Assembly (NCBI GenBank): GCA_902472225.1 | Contig: CABRNB010000003.1 | Location: 1-64,000 of the forward strand | Direction: 5' to 3' | From: Caccousia sp900752115 | GTDB lineage: Bacteria > Bacillota > Clostridia > Oscillospirales > Acutalibacteraceae | DNA length: 64,000 nucleotides | Shown here: one piece after another, positions 24,985-33,080 of the stretch | Layout of the letters: every line of letters begins with the position of its first letter | How positions within the stretch are numbered: the first letter of the stretch is position 1 | Position numbers and translations under genes: made by a program | Notes under the pieces: generated by a model | The model's input: the letters and a program-made list of their open reading frames with translations, nothing else | Database searches by the model: none | Told to the model about the DNA's origin: nothing

Positions 24985-25788
24985 ATGGCCGATTACGCGG
25001 TGATCCGGCACAGCCTGGATCTGGTGCTGCATCTTGTCGATACGACGACGGGCGTGCTGCTTTCAGGGATCGGCGCTGTGTTCGAGCGCGATGGCCGGCC
25101 TCTTTCCCTGCTTAACAAGGGGGACGGTCATCTGATTCTGATAGGTTCCGGGCGTACGGATTTCCGTCTGACAGTGAAGCTTCGCGGCTATCTGACGCGG
25201 GAGGTGGAAATCCGTTATGCGGAGCTTTCCGAACGGTATCCGCTTTACGAGCTTCCGATGCTGCCGGACGGGACGCTGCCTGCCTCCGGAAAATACCGGG
25301 ATCTGCAGGGCAGGCTGGAGGGGCTTACGGCCCTGGAGGCTGTCTGGCTGGGGGACAATTCCTGCATGCTGCGGGACTTTAACCCCAAAAAGAAGATGAT
25401 GACGATTTTTAATCCGCATCATCTGCTTCTGGATCGTGTTTTCTACGCTCTTGTCAACCCCGATGCAAAGGTTTACGAGGCGTTGAAAATAGAGGAAAGA
25501 ATCTCCGACACGCAGTTTCTGCTGCAGGATGGACTGAAAATGGAGTTTGGCGGAAATTGTCCGGTGACCCGGCGCATTTTCGGTCTTGTGCAGGAGGACG
25601 GCACGTATCTGCTTCGGATCAGCGATCAGGGAGGAGACTCCCGGTGGCTGCTTCGATGCATTGCCGGAGAAAGGGAGTGGTTCCAGACGGTGGATATCCG
25701 TTCGCCGAGGGAACCTCCTCTGACATTGCCGCAAGAGGAGCAGGACGCCGGAATCCGGGCAGGTCCTGCCGGGAAGGGAGGAATGTAA
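24985..25788 (+). CDS. CIS-associated protein of unknown function
   Basis: A 267-residue soluble protein. It starts with a beta-rich domain (LVLHLVDTTTGVLLSGIGAVF, then the LRGYLTREVEIRY strand pattern) resembling a carboxypeptidase-regulatory-like or PEGA-type beta sandwich, then a second part ending in a Pro/Glu-rich tail. I do not recognise the family. The spacing (3 bases after the DUF4255 stop, TAA directly followed by the PAAR-like ATG) shows it is co-translated with particle genes; a tip adaptor linking the PAAR-like protein is possible. Confidence 0.6.
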   Translation: MADYAVIRHSLDLVLHLVDTTTGVLLSGIGAVFERDGRPLSLLNKGDGHLILIGSGRTDFRLTVKLRGYLTREVEIRYAELSERYPLYELPMLPDGTLPASGKYRDLQGRLEGLTALEAVWLGDNSCMLRDFNPKKKMMTIFNPHHLLLDRVFYALVNPDAKVYEALKIEERISDTQFLLQDGLKMEFGGNCPVTRRIFGLVQEDGTYLLRISDQGGDSRWLLRCIAGEREWFQTVDIRSPREPPLTLPQEEQDAGIRAGPAGKGGM

Positions 25789-26172
25789 ATGTCGTTTCCC
25801 GTTGTCTCGGGGGCGTCTGTCATGTGTACCATGGGAATGTCTCCGGGTCAACTTATCGCAACATCCCAAACCTCGATCCTGATGGGAGGAAAGCCTGTCG
25901 CGACCATTCAGGATGTCGCTCCCAATACCAACGTGACCCCCTGCGGCATGTGCACCTCCATGGCCAATCCGGCTGTCGCCGCGGCGACGGCTGCTGCGCT
26001 CGGTGTGCTTACGCCTGCGCCGTGCACGCCCGTTCCGATGGGGACGTGGATTTGTCAAAAGGGAATCCTGGCAGGAGGAGTTCCCGTCCTTTATCAGGAC
26101 GGCAGGCTTACGTGTTCCTATGGCGGCTCCATCAGTATTGTGATGTCGGGCCAGCAAAAGGTTATGTCGTGA
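25789..26172 (+). CDS. PAAR-like (DUF4280) spike-tip protein
   Basis: A 127-residue protein of the DUF4280 PAAR-like type: MSFPVVSGASVMCTMGMSPG, TSILMGGKPVATIQDVAPNT, PCGMCTSMANPAVAAATAA, and CTPVPMGTWICQKG. It contains seven Cys residues, with paired CGMC and an early Cys, suggesting a metal or disulfide-pinned cone. In other CIS the PAAR-type protein sharpens the trimeric spike; here the spike gene is at 35961. It begins on the base after the previous stop. Confidence 0.88.
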   Translation: MSFPVVSGASVMCTMGMSPGQLIATSQTSILMGGKPVATIQDVAPNTNVTPCGMCTSMANPAVAAATAAALGVLTPAPCTPVPMGTWICQKGILAGGVPVLYQDGRLTCSYGGSISIVMSGQQKVMS

Positions 26173-26228
26173 GTGTGTTTGTTCATCACAAGCGGTTCCA
26201 TTTCAAATTCCAATAAAAGAGAAATCTG

Positions 26229-26276
26229 AAAGGAGGCCGGTTTTGAGCAGAGTCTCAAAACCGAACAAAAATTATG
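26229..26276 (+). promoter_or_regulatory. Hairpin between Shine-Dalgarno and start codon of the sheath gene
   Basis: AAAGGAGG is at 26229-26236 but the sheath ATG is at 26274, a gap of 37 bases. A perfect 10-base stem, CGGTTTTGAG (26239-26247 plus 26238 C) with CTCAAAACCG (26254-26263), removes 26 bases and leaves an effective spacing of about 11. There is no other Shine-Dalgarno sequence between. Confidence 0.7.
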
Positions 26277-27983
26277 GCTGAGTATTTATCTCCTGGCGTT
26301 TACGTTGAAGAGTTTGATTCCTCTCCCCGCGCGATTGAGGGCGTGGGAACCAGCACGGGCGGTTTTGTCGGTATGGCGGTCAAGGGCCCGACGATCGGCG
26401 CTCCGAGCCTTGTCACGAGCTTCGCTGACTTCCAGCGCCAGTTCGGCGGCTTCCTCTCCGAGTACACGCATGGCGAGTACCGTTATCTCGCGTACAGCGT
26501 GGAGCAGTTCTTTGCCAACGGCGGCACGCGCTGCTACATCAGCCGCGTTGTGCCGGAGGACGCCTCTCTTGCTACCGCGAAGAAGGGCATCCTTTCCATG
26601 CGCGCCGCCAACGAAGGCAAGTGGGGAAATCGTATCCTTGTCTCCCTGATGGCGACCAATCGCAAGAAGATGCAGCTGCTCAAGAAGGAGAGCGACAATG
26701 TCTTTGTTGCGAAGTCTGTCGACGGGTTCCGTGAGGGCGACGTGGTGGAGTTCGCCGGCGAGTTCAACCGCATCGCGGGAATCTTTGACAACACCGTTAC
26801 CTTTGAGAAGCCGTTCGGCGCTGACCCGGTGGATACGGCCATCGTTCCGAAGAACGTGGTTTTCTCCGTGGAGATGGACGTGACGATCCGCAGCGACAGC
26901 GACGTGGAAACCTTCACCGGTGTGACGCTGAACCCGACCTCCACGAACTATCTGGCCAGAAAGCTTGCTGCAAGCCGTCTTGTGGTTGCAACGGTGGAGC
27001 CGAACGACGACATTGACAATCCTGTTTCCGTGATTCTCGGCAAGGGCGTTCTCTCCGGAACCATCAGCTTTGCCGGCGGCAGCGACGGCACCATGGAGGC
27101 CGTCAATGCGGGCGTCTTTATCGGTATTGACAATGGCCCGGGCCAGCGCACCGGCATCCAGGCTTTCCTGGAGAACGACAGCGTGAGCATCATCGCGGTT
27201 CCCGGCATCACGATTCCCGAGGTGGTTGTGGCGCTTGTCAGCCATTGTGAGAACGAGAAGAACCGCTTTGCCGTTCTTGACATTCCGCAGGAGCTGCGCA
27301 AGACCGGCGATATCATCGAGTACCGCAACATGATCGATTCCACTTATGCTGCGATGTACCATCCGTGGATTCAGGTCTATGACCGCGTGGCGAAGAAGCC
27401 CGCCTACATCCCGCCGAGCGGCGCTGTGATGGGTGTTTACTCCCGCACCGACGTCAGCCGCGGCGTGCATAAGGCCCCGGCCAACGAGACGATCGCCTGC
27501 ACCGGCCTGTCCGTCAATTACACCACGGGCGAGCAGGATATCCTCAATCCTGCCGGCGTAAACCTGATCCGTGCTCTTCCCGGCCAGGGGATCCGCATTT
27601 GGGGCGCCCGTACCGCCAGCAGCAACAGCGCGTTCAAGTATGTCAATATTCGCCGTCTGTTCATTTTCGTGGAGCAGTCGATCCGGATGTCGACGAACTG
27701 GGTCGTGTTCGAGCCCAATAATTCCTCGCTGTGGGCCCGTGTGCAGATGACGGTTTCCTCCTTCCTCGAGTCGATGTTCCGCGCAGGCATGCTCGCCGGC
27801 GATTCTCCGGCTGAGGCGTTCTATGTCAACATCGGTACGTCGACCATGAGTCAGGACGATATCATGAACGGCCGCCTGATCTGCGAGATCGGTATTGCTC
27901 CGTCGCGTCCTGCTGAGTTCGTGATCTTCCGTGTGACGCAGTTCACGGCCGGTGCTGCCGGCGGTGAGGGCGGAGCGGAATAA
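26274..27983 (+). CDS. CIS sheath protein (gp18/FI-like)
   Basis: A 569-residue contractile sheath subunit. The N-terminus MAEYLSPGVYVEEFDSSPRA and GVGTSTGGFVGMAVKGP, and the C-terminal RRLFIFVEQSIRMSTNWVVF, are hallmark sheath sequences. Length is within the range of Afp2-4/gp18 sheath proteins. Only one sheath gene is present, unlike PVC/Afp loci which carry two or three. Codon use is strongly biased, suggesting high expression. Its translation start is preceded by a hairpin-spaced ribosome binding site. Polymerised, it forms the contractile cylinder around the tube at 28021. Confidence 0.95.
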   Translation: MAEYLSPGVYVEEFDSSPRAIEGVGTSTGGFVGMAVKGPTIGAPSLVTSFADFQRQFGGFLSEYTHGEYRYLAYSVEQFFANGGTRCYISRVVPEDASLATAKKGILSMRAANEGKWGNRILVSLMATNRKKMQLLKKESDNVFVAKSVDGFREGDVVEFAGEFNRIAGIFDNTVTFEKPFGADPVDTAIVPKNVVFSVEMDVTIRSDSDVETFTGVTLNPTSTNYLARKLAASRLVVATVEPNDDIDNPVSVILGKGVLSGTISFAGGSDGTMEAVNAGVFIGIDNGPGQRTGIQAFLENDSVSIIAVPGITIPEVVVALVSHCENEKNRFAVLDIPQELRKTGDIIEYRNMIDSTYAAMYHPWIQVYDRVAKKPAYIPPSGAVMGVYSRTDVSRGVHKAPANETIACTGLSVNYTTGEQDILNPAGVNLIRALPGQGIRIWGARTASSNSAFKYVNIRRLFIFVEQSIRMSTNWVVFEPNNSSLWARVQMTVSSFLESMFRAGMLAGDSPAEAFYVNIGTSTMSQDDIMNGRLICEIGIAPSRPAEFVIFRVTQFTAGAAGGEGGAE

Positions 27984-28020
27984 CCCCCACGTAAAAATAG
28001 AGAAAAAGGAGTATTGAAAG

Positions 28021-28515
28021 ATGGCTGAGAAGAATTCGGGGAGCTTGTATTATCCCTTAACTAAAATGAACTTCCTCGTGACGGTTGACTCCGTGAACGG
28101 CATCGCGGCGTTCAGCGAGGTCACCGGCGTGGAAGCGACGGTTGACGTGATCGAATTCCGCCAGGGCAACTCCAACAGCCTGGCTCCCGTTAAGATTCCG
28201 GGCCTTGTCAAGCACGGAAACGTTACGCTGAAGTTCGGTTACACCCGCAACAATGCCTTTAAGGATTGGCTCAAGGAGTGTGTGACGGAGCGCCGCAGCA
28301 AGGATGCGCGTGCCAACGTGACGATTGAGCTCATCAACATTCAGGAGAGTTCTCCGCAGCAGGTCGTGGAATCCACGATTGACAATACGCTCACCTGGCA
28401 GTTGACGAACGCCTGGGTCTGCAAGTATACGGCGCCCGATCTGAATGCATCCACGAGCGAAGTCGCCATTGAATCGGTAGAGCTTGCTTACGAGGAGCTT
28501 GTGATTCCGAACTGA
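28021..28515 (+). CDS. CIS inner tube protein (gp19-like)
   Basis: A 164-residue tube subunit: an NFLVTVDSVNGIAAFSEVTG opening, FRQGNSNSLAPVKIPGLVKH, the NVTLKFGYTR strand and the C-terminal ASTSEVAIESVELAYEELV are typical of gp19/Hcp-like CIS tube proteins. It follows the sheath gene by 37 bases with AAGGAG upstream. Three further proteins in the operon (29189, 33081, 33954) have tube-like folds but are longer; this one is the best candidate for the main tube. Confidence 0.93.
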   Translation: MAEKNSGSLYYPLTKMNFLVTVDSVNGIAAFSEVTGVEATVDVIEFRQGNSNSLAPVKIPGLVKHGNVTLKFGYTRNNAFKDWLKECVTERRSKDARANVTIELINIQESSPQQVVESTIDNTLTWQLTNAWVCKYTAPDLNASTSEVAIESVELAYEELVIPN

Positions 28516-28589
28516 TAAGCGCAGCCGGGTACTGCCGGAGGATTGTGTGTCCTCCGGCAGATTCCCGTTTTCCTTACCGGAGGTAGTCT

Positions 28590-28952
28590 ATGATAACAGA
28601 GTATGAGTTTGAATTGCCGCGCGGATATGTCGATTCCAACGGCGACGTCCATAAACGGGGCAAAATGCGTCTGGCCACGGCCGGAGACGAAATCAGCGCA
28701 ACCCGCGATCCCCGTGTGCTGAGCAATCCGTCGTATCTGTCCGTCGTGGTGCTTGCCAAGGTGATTACCGAGCTGGAGGGGATGCCCACAATCGTTCCGA
28801 ACATTGTGGAGCGCTTTTTCACAGCGGATCTCGCCTTTCTGCAGGACATGTATCAGCGGATCAACAACATTGAGCCGCCGACGATGAAGGTGGTTTGCCC
28901 GAAGTGCGGCGAAATCCATGAGGTTCCGATAAATTTTACGCGAGAGGGATAA
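28590..28952 (+). CDS. Tail-assembly-chaperone-like protein
   Basis: A 120-residue protein: YEFELPRGYVDSNGDVHKRG, then MRLATAGDEI, DPRVLSNPSYLSVVVLAKVI, FFTADLAFLQDMYQRIN. This small protein follows the tube gene in many CIS and in phages the same position is held by a tail assembly chaperone. A CPKCGEIHEV motif near the C-terminus gives one CxxC pair. The reading frame ends at 28950-28952, but a slippery heptamer at 28931-28937 lies just before and an open -1 frame continues to 29164. Confidence 0.8.
   Translation: MITEYEFELPRGYVDSNGDVHKRGKMRLATAGDEISATRDPRVLSNPSYLSVVVLAKVITELEGMPTIVPNIVERFFTADLAFLQDMYQRINNIEPPTMKVVCPKCGEIHEVPINFTREG
28931..28937 (+). other. Candidate -1 ribosomal frameshift site
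   Basis: The heptamer A AAT TTT (X XXY YYZ pattern) lies in frame at 28931-28937, five codons before the stop of the 28590 gene. A -1 shift here joins residues VPINF to YARGITLYPEKELYREMSF and continues to the stop at 29162-29164. I see no strong downstream stem-loop, which weakens the case. Confidence 0.5.
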
Positions 28953-29164
28953 CGCTGTATCCTGAGAAGGAGCTGTATCGGGAGATGTCCTTTATCTCCT
29001 ACTACTTCCACTGGGGGGAGAAGGACGTGATGGAGCTCAGTCATGCCAGCCGCAGACGCTGGTGTGAGGAGATCTCCTCCATCAACAGCAGTCTCAATCC
29101 CTCAGAGAGCAAGCCAAAGGAGAAAAGCATTTTCGAGCTGGGAAAATCCGCGCGCCGCTTGTAA
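28937..29164 (+). CDS. Frameshift extension (or separate small CIS protein, DUF6760-like)
   Basis: An open frame, -1 relative to the preceding gene, encodes LYPEKELYREMSFISYYFHW and then ELSHASRRRWCEEISSINS. This matches the short protein type I recall from CIS loci as DUF6760 (pattern YPxxxLYEExxFxxYxFHW, then HxxRRRWxxEI). The conserved LYPEKELY part precedes the only ATG in this frame (28985), and no ATG, GTG or TTG is available upstream (only ATA 28949 and CTG 28955). Either it is made by frameshifting, like phage gpG-T tail chaperones, or it starts at a non-standard codon. An independent start at ATG 28985 would have AAGGAG 13 bases upstream and give 59 residues. Confidence 0.6.
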   Translation, partial: YARGITLYPEKELYREMSFISYYFHWGEKDVMELSHASRRRWCEEISSINSSLNPSESKPKEKSIFELGKSARRL

Positions 29165-29188
29165 GACCGGCCGGCAGGAGGGAATGAA

Positions 29189-30226
29189 ATGTCGAACATC
29201 ACAGAGGATAATTTTCTTGTATGGAACCAGGGCCGGGCTCCTGTGGTCGGTTACAATTTCATGCTGCGCGTGGAGCTCCTGTTCGATCTCCCGTGTAAGA
29301 GTGTGCGGGCTTTTACACGGGAAATGGAATATGAGCTGATTCAGGAGGGCGGGCTGAACGACTACGTCCACATGCGTCGCAAGCCGATCAGTAAGCCCTT
29401 TTATTTTGAGATCGAGCGCTATATCGGCGTCGATTACATCGATCCCCTTCCGGTTGGCGCGGAGCTGGTGCTGCCGGTTCTGCTTTTCGTCAGCCGCAAT
29501 CAGGGGCAGTTTATCCCCTTTGTCACCGCCAGGACCTTTGTTTTCACCGGCTGTCGTGTGATTAAAAAGACATACGGCGATCTGAACGCGGAGCAGTCCG
29601 GGCTTGCCACGGAGATTACGACAATTGCCTACAATGAGATGCTTTGTGTGGACATTCCGTGGTCGAGCGCCGATGCGCTGAATTTCGCGTCGGGCGCTGT
29701 CCAGCATGAAGGGCAGGATCAGGTGACGAATGCACTGACAGTTGATCAGCAGCCCCGGTGGGAATCTCTTGACGAGCCTGTCACATCAGAAGACGGCGAT
29801 TCCGGGGAAGAAGGCGATGAAGAGAAAAATAGTACTCCCGACGGAGAAAACGGTGATAATTCCGGCGGTGAGGAGGATAACACTCCTGATGGGGAGAAAG
29901 GCGACAGTTCCGCCGGAGAGGAGGACAGCGGTTCCGGCGATGGAGGCACCGGTTTGGAGGAAGAGACAGCCGGCGGGCAGGAACCCGAAAGCGATGCAAA
30001 CAAGCCGGGAAATCTCGAGGTGAAGCAGCACTCTGCAGCAGAGCCGTCCGGTGGGGCGCCGAAGGGCAATCTGGAGGTGGAACAGCAGCCGGAGCAGGAA
30101 CCTGACGAGGACGCGGAGCCGCCGAAGGACAATCTGGAGGTGGAACAGCAGCCGGAGCAGGAACCCGACGAGGATGCGGAGCCGCCGAAGAACAATCTTG
30201 AGGTAGAGCAGCAGGGAAGAACCTGA
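29189..30226 (+). CDS. Tube-like paralogue with acidic repeat tail
   Basis: A 345-residue protein. Residues 1-165 have a gp19/tube-like pattern (GYNFMLRVELLFDLPCKSVR, EMEYELIQEGGLNDYVHMRR, FYFEIERYIGVDYIDPLP, and GLATEITTIAYNEML). Residues 180-345 are a low-complexity acidic tail of Asp/Glu/Ser/Gly, ending in repeats with the 21-residue unit NLEVEQQPEQEPDEDAEPPK plus D or N (two full copies and partial ones, bases about 30066-30215). In other CIS a second tube-type protein starts the tube at the baseplate; the tail is unusual and could project into the lumen or bind cargo. Both roles are inference. Confidence 0.7.
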   Translation: MSNITEDNFLVWNQGRAPVVGYNFMLRVELLFDLPCKSVRAFTREMEYELIQEGGLNDYVHMRRKPISKPFYFEIERYIGVDYIDPLPVGAELVLPVLLFVSRNQGQFIPFVTARTFVFTGCRVIKKTYGDLNAEQSGLATEITTIAYNEMLCVDIPWSSADALNFASGAVQHEGQDQVTNALTVDQQPRWESLDEPVTSEDGDSGEEGDEEKNSTPDGENGDNSGGEEDNTPDGEKGDSSAGEEDSGSGDGGTGLEEETAGGQEPESDANKPGNLEVKQHSAAEPSGGAPKGNLEVEQQPEQEPDEDAEPPKDNLEVEQQPEQEPDEDAEPPKNNLEVEQQGRT

Positions 30227-30308
30227 GAGGAATCTGTGGCGGAAACGTTGATGGCATTCCCTGTGAAAGGCGACAGAAAACGGAAAGAAGGAAGGAGGCA
30301 CAGGTCCA

Positions 30309-33026
30309 ATGATCCAGTATAAACCGATCCAATTGAATATGGGCCAGCCACCCCTCACCATTTCCACAGTGTTTGAGGAGAAGCTGCTGTCAGCTTACGA
30401 GCTGATGCCCGCACAGATCACCCCCAAAGAGCTGCTTTTGCTCACAACCTCGCCGCCCGAGCTTCCCGAAGATCTCGGCGGGATGACGACGGTAGCTGTC
30501 AGCACGAATCAGACGAATTATCACGAGCTCTCTCTCCATATTGTCAACAACGTTGTCAATCGCCTTCTTCTTTCTCAGGAGAATGGTTTTACCTATCAGG
30601 ACAGCGTGTATCTCACCATGGCGTTACATAAACTCGGCGTTACGGACGTCAATCAGTTTATGCGCCAGGTGCGCGCCCTGTATGATGAGTCCGTCAGCAT
30701 CGGACGGCTGAACACTGTGTACCGGGACAATGTTTCCCGCCTGCAGACGCTGCTGGAAAGGACACGGGAAAGCCAAAAAAGCTCCGCCTCCTCCGAGACC
30801 GGGGAGCAAGCCGTTCTGCCCGCACCGCGCTACTATCTCCACAGTGAGATCTACGAGCGATTGCAGACGGCAGAGGTATACGAAACCTTCTGCTCGCTTT
30901 TGCAGAACCGGCAGCTGTATACCAATTCCCTCTTTCATAATGAACTGAAGGTTTCCGAGCAGTCGCGTGTCAGTCAGGAATTGAATTTGTGGAATACCAA
31001 GCAGACGCTGCTTGCGAACCAGCATCTTGAGCTTGTCTATGCTTCTTCTCCGCAGCCGGAGAACGCAGAGGAGCAGGAGCCTTCAGCGGCTGGCGGGCCG
31101 GCCGCCGCTGTCCCGCAGGAGTCGGGAAAACAGGGACGTCCGTCTGTTCCCGCACGCCAGGAAGGAAAGAAAACCGGCACACCCGCCGGAGCGTCTGTTT
31201 CCGCTGCCGCTCCGCGCACGTATGTGGCGCTGCATCATCATGTGAACCGCTATGAAACGGGTGAGCTGCTGCCGCCGCCGCAAACGGAAGAGCAGGTTAT
31301 CGAGCAGGGGGCTCAGGCTGTTTTGCTTTCCCTTACGGATCAGGTGCTTTCCACGCAGATAAATCGCCTGTCAGCAGAGCATCACCGGCAGCAATGGATT
31401 GATATTCGCCAGGCGATCCGTCAGTCGGTGCAGAACACGCTTGAACGCTATCGTGAGTATCACACCGTCAACGTGCTCAACAACCGCACGGAGCAGGTGG
31501 AAAATCGCTCCCTCACAGCTCTTTACCGTCAGGAAGCAAATACGTTTTCCTCCCTGCTTGAGCAGTACGGGGATCTTACGGTGGAGCTTACCCGTCTTGA
31601 GAAGGGACAGGAAACGGCGGGTCCGCTGCTTGTTCACCGCGAGGAGGCGCAGCCTGAGGCGGAAGAAGCGGTATCTCCCGCCTCTCCGGGCCAGGAGAAT
31701 GCTGAACAGGCTCACGTGATTGAGGAGCACAGAAAACTCACCGAGCTGACACAGCGGATCCTTCGCACCGACCGCAAAGCAGAGGCGGCACAGAAGGCTG
31801 TAGCCGCCCGCCGCATGCCGCCTCCCGAACTGCGCCGCGAGCTTCTTCGCGAGCGCGAGACGCAGCTTCGCGAGCGCTGCCTGGAAACAGTGCGTGAGCT
31901 TTCCGGCGCAGAGACAAGAATGATCCTTGCCGGTCAGTCGCCGGAGTCCGCTCCTGCCCTGACACAGCAGACGATTGAGTCGCTGCAGCAGTTTTTCCGG
32001 CATACGGAGAGCTTTACGCGTGAGGGCGACCGTCTGCTCCATTCGACCCACACCATACAGACGGGACCTTCCCGCACGGAAAACCGCTTTGAGCAGGTTC
32101 AGCTTTTGCCTCCGCAGGAATCGGCTCCCGTGCCGAAGGAGACTTCCCGCGTTTCGATGCCGCAGCAAGCTGAGGCGGTGAGCCAGCAGGAACTGGTGCG
32201 TGAACTCGATCGCATCAATGAACGCAACCGCGAAATACTCCGAACCCTGCGGGAAGAAACGCAGCGCAAGGAGAGCGAGCAGTCCAAGACAGCGCCGCCC
32301 GATCCGGGCCGCATGTTCCGCGATTCGCTGCAAGCCATGCAAAATCCCGAACAGTTCCTGCGCGAATTGGCCGAGCGCCCGCCGGAGCTGACGCACCAGC
32401 GGCCGCAGGAAACGCTCGTGGAGACCATCCTTGAGCATACAGATGAGCGTACACGGGAATTGTACCGTGTACTGTTGGAATATCAGAACAATCCCGCCGA
32501 GGCGGTTGCCAAGGGTCTCGTACGTCAGGCGGGCGCGGCGGAGATCAATGCACCGATGCGCGCTGTGCAGGAGCGCCGGCTCGAAGAGCTGACGCATCTG
32601 CAGAGAGAGCAGTTGGAACAGCAGGAGACCATCCGTGAGCATGTGGATTCCGTTGTTGAGCGCTATCTTGAGCCGCAGAGCGCGCAGGAGCCTCAGATGC
32701 CGCAGGAAGCCGGCCGCACGGCCTCGGCCCGGATCGTGCACCGCACGCCGGAACAGCCGTTCAGCGAAGAGCTTTTGGAGCTCCTTGAGCAGCGCCGTAC
32801 CACCGAGGTCAAGCAGGAAGAGGTAACAAACACCGTCACACAGGAGAAGGTTTCGCAGACGGAACTGAATACGATTCGCCAGCAGGTTGTGGAACGGACG
32901 GCGGAAGACATCGGAGAGATTGTCAATCGGACGCTCGCGCGGCAGATTGGCACAATTTCAGAAAAGGTGTATGGTCAAATGGAACGCCGCCTGCAGTCGG
33001 AACGCGCGCGCCGCGGTTGGAAGTAA
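30309..33026 (+). CDS. Large Q/E/R-rich helical protein, candidate tape measure or scaffold
   Basis: A 905-residue protein, almost entirely polar and helical, rich in Gln, Glu, Arg and Ser, with no membrane segment or signal peptide. The N-terminal 150 residues (ELMPAQITPKELLLLTTSPP and the NLSLHIVNNVVNRLLLSQEN type helices) are more conventional; the rest has dense heptads (for example RRELLRERETQLRERCLETV). I do not recognise the family. Tape-measure proteins (Afp14-like) are long, helical and lie with baseplate genes, and this is the only such candidate in the operon, but Afp14 usually lies at the other end of the cluster. Alternative: a scaffold or cargo-packaging protein. Confidence 0.5.
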   Translation: MIQYKPIQLNMGQPPLTISTVFEEKLLSAYELMPAQITPKELLLLTTSPPELPEDLGGMTTVAVSTNQTNYHELSLHIVNNVVNRLLLSQENGFTYQDSVYLTMALHKLGVTDVNQFMRQVRALYDESVSIGRLNTVYRDNVSRLQTLLERTRESQKSSASSETGEQAVLPAPRYYLHSEIYERLQTAEVYETFCSLLQNRQLYTNSLFHNELKVSEQSRVSQELNLWNTKQTLLANQHLELVYASSPQPENAEEQEPSAAGGPAAAVPQESGKQGRPSVPARQEGKKTGTPAGASVSAAAPRTYVALHHHVNRYETGELLPPPQTEEQVIEQGAQAVLLSLTDQVLSTQINRLSAEHHRQQWIDIRQAIRQSVQNTLERYREYHTVNVLNNRTEQVENRSLTALYRQEANTFSSLLEQYGDLTVELTRLEKGQETAGPLLVHREEAQPEAEEAVSPASPGQENAEQAHVIEEHRKLTELTQRILRTDRKAEAAQKAVAARRMPPPELRRELLRERETQLRERCLETVRELSGAETRMILAGQSPESAPALTQQTIESLQQFFRHTESFTREGDRLLHSTHTIQTGPSRTENRFEQVQLLPPQESAPVPKETSRVSMPQQAEAVSQQELVRELDRINERNREILRTLREETQRKESEQSKTAPPDPGRMFRDSLQAMQNPEQFLRELAERPPELTHQRPQETLVETILEHTDERTRELYRVLLEYQNNPAEAVAKGLVRQAGAAEINAPMRAVQERRLEELTHLQREQLEQQETIREHVDSVVERYLEPQSAQEPQMPQEAGRTASARIVHRTPEQPFSEELLELLEQRRTTEVKQEEVTNTVTQEKVSQTELNTIRQQVVERTAEDIGEIVNRTLARQIGTISEKVYGQMERRLQSERARRGWK

Positions 33027-33080
33027 TACCGGTCGGAACGATGCGCAGAAGAACAAAGGAGAAAAAGGAGGGGATGCGGC

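Noticed and set aside
26173..26237. A short peptide gene in the gap before the sheath gene
   Set aside because: No start with a ribosome site; the sequence is explained by the spacer and the hairpin.
31371..32741. 456-residue open frame on the minus strand
   Set aside because: Antisense to the 905-residue helical protein; Arg/Leu-rich composition typical of the complement of Gln/Glu-rich codons.
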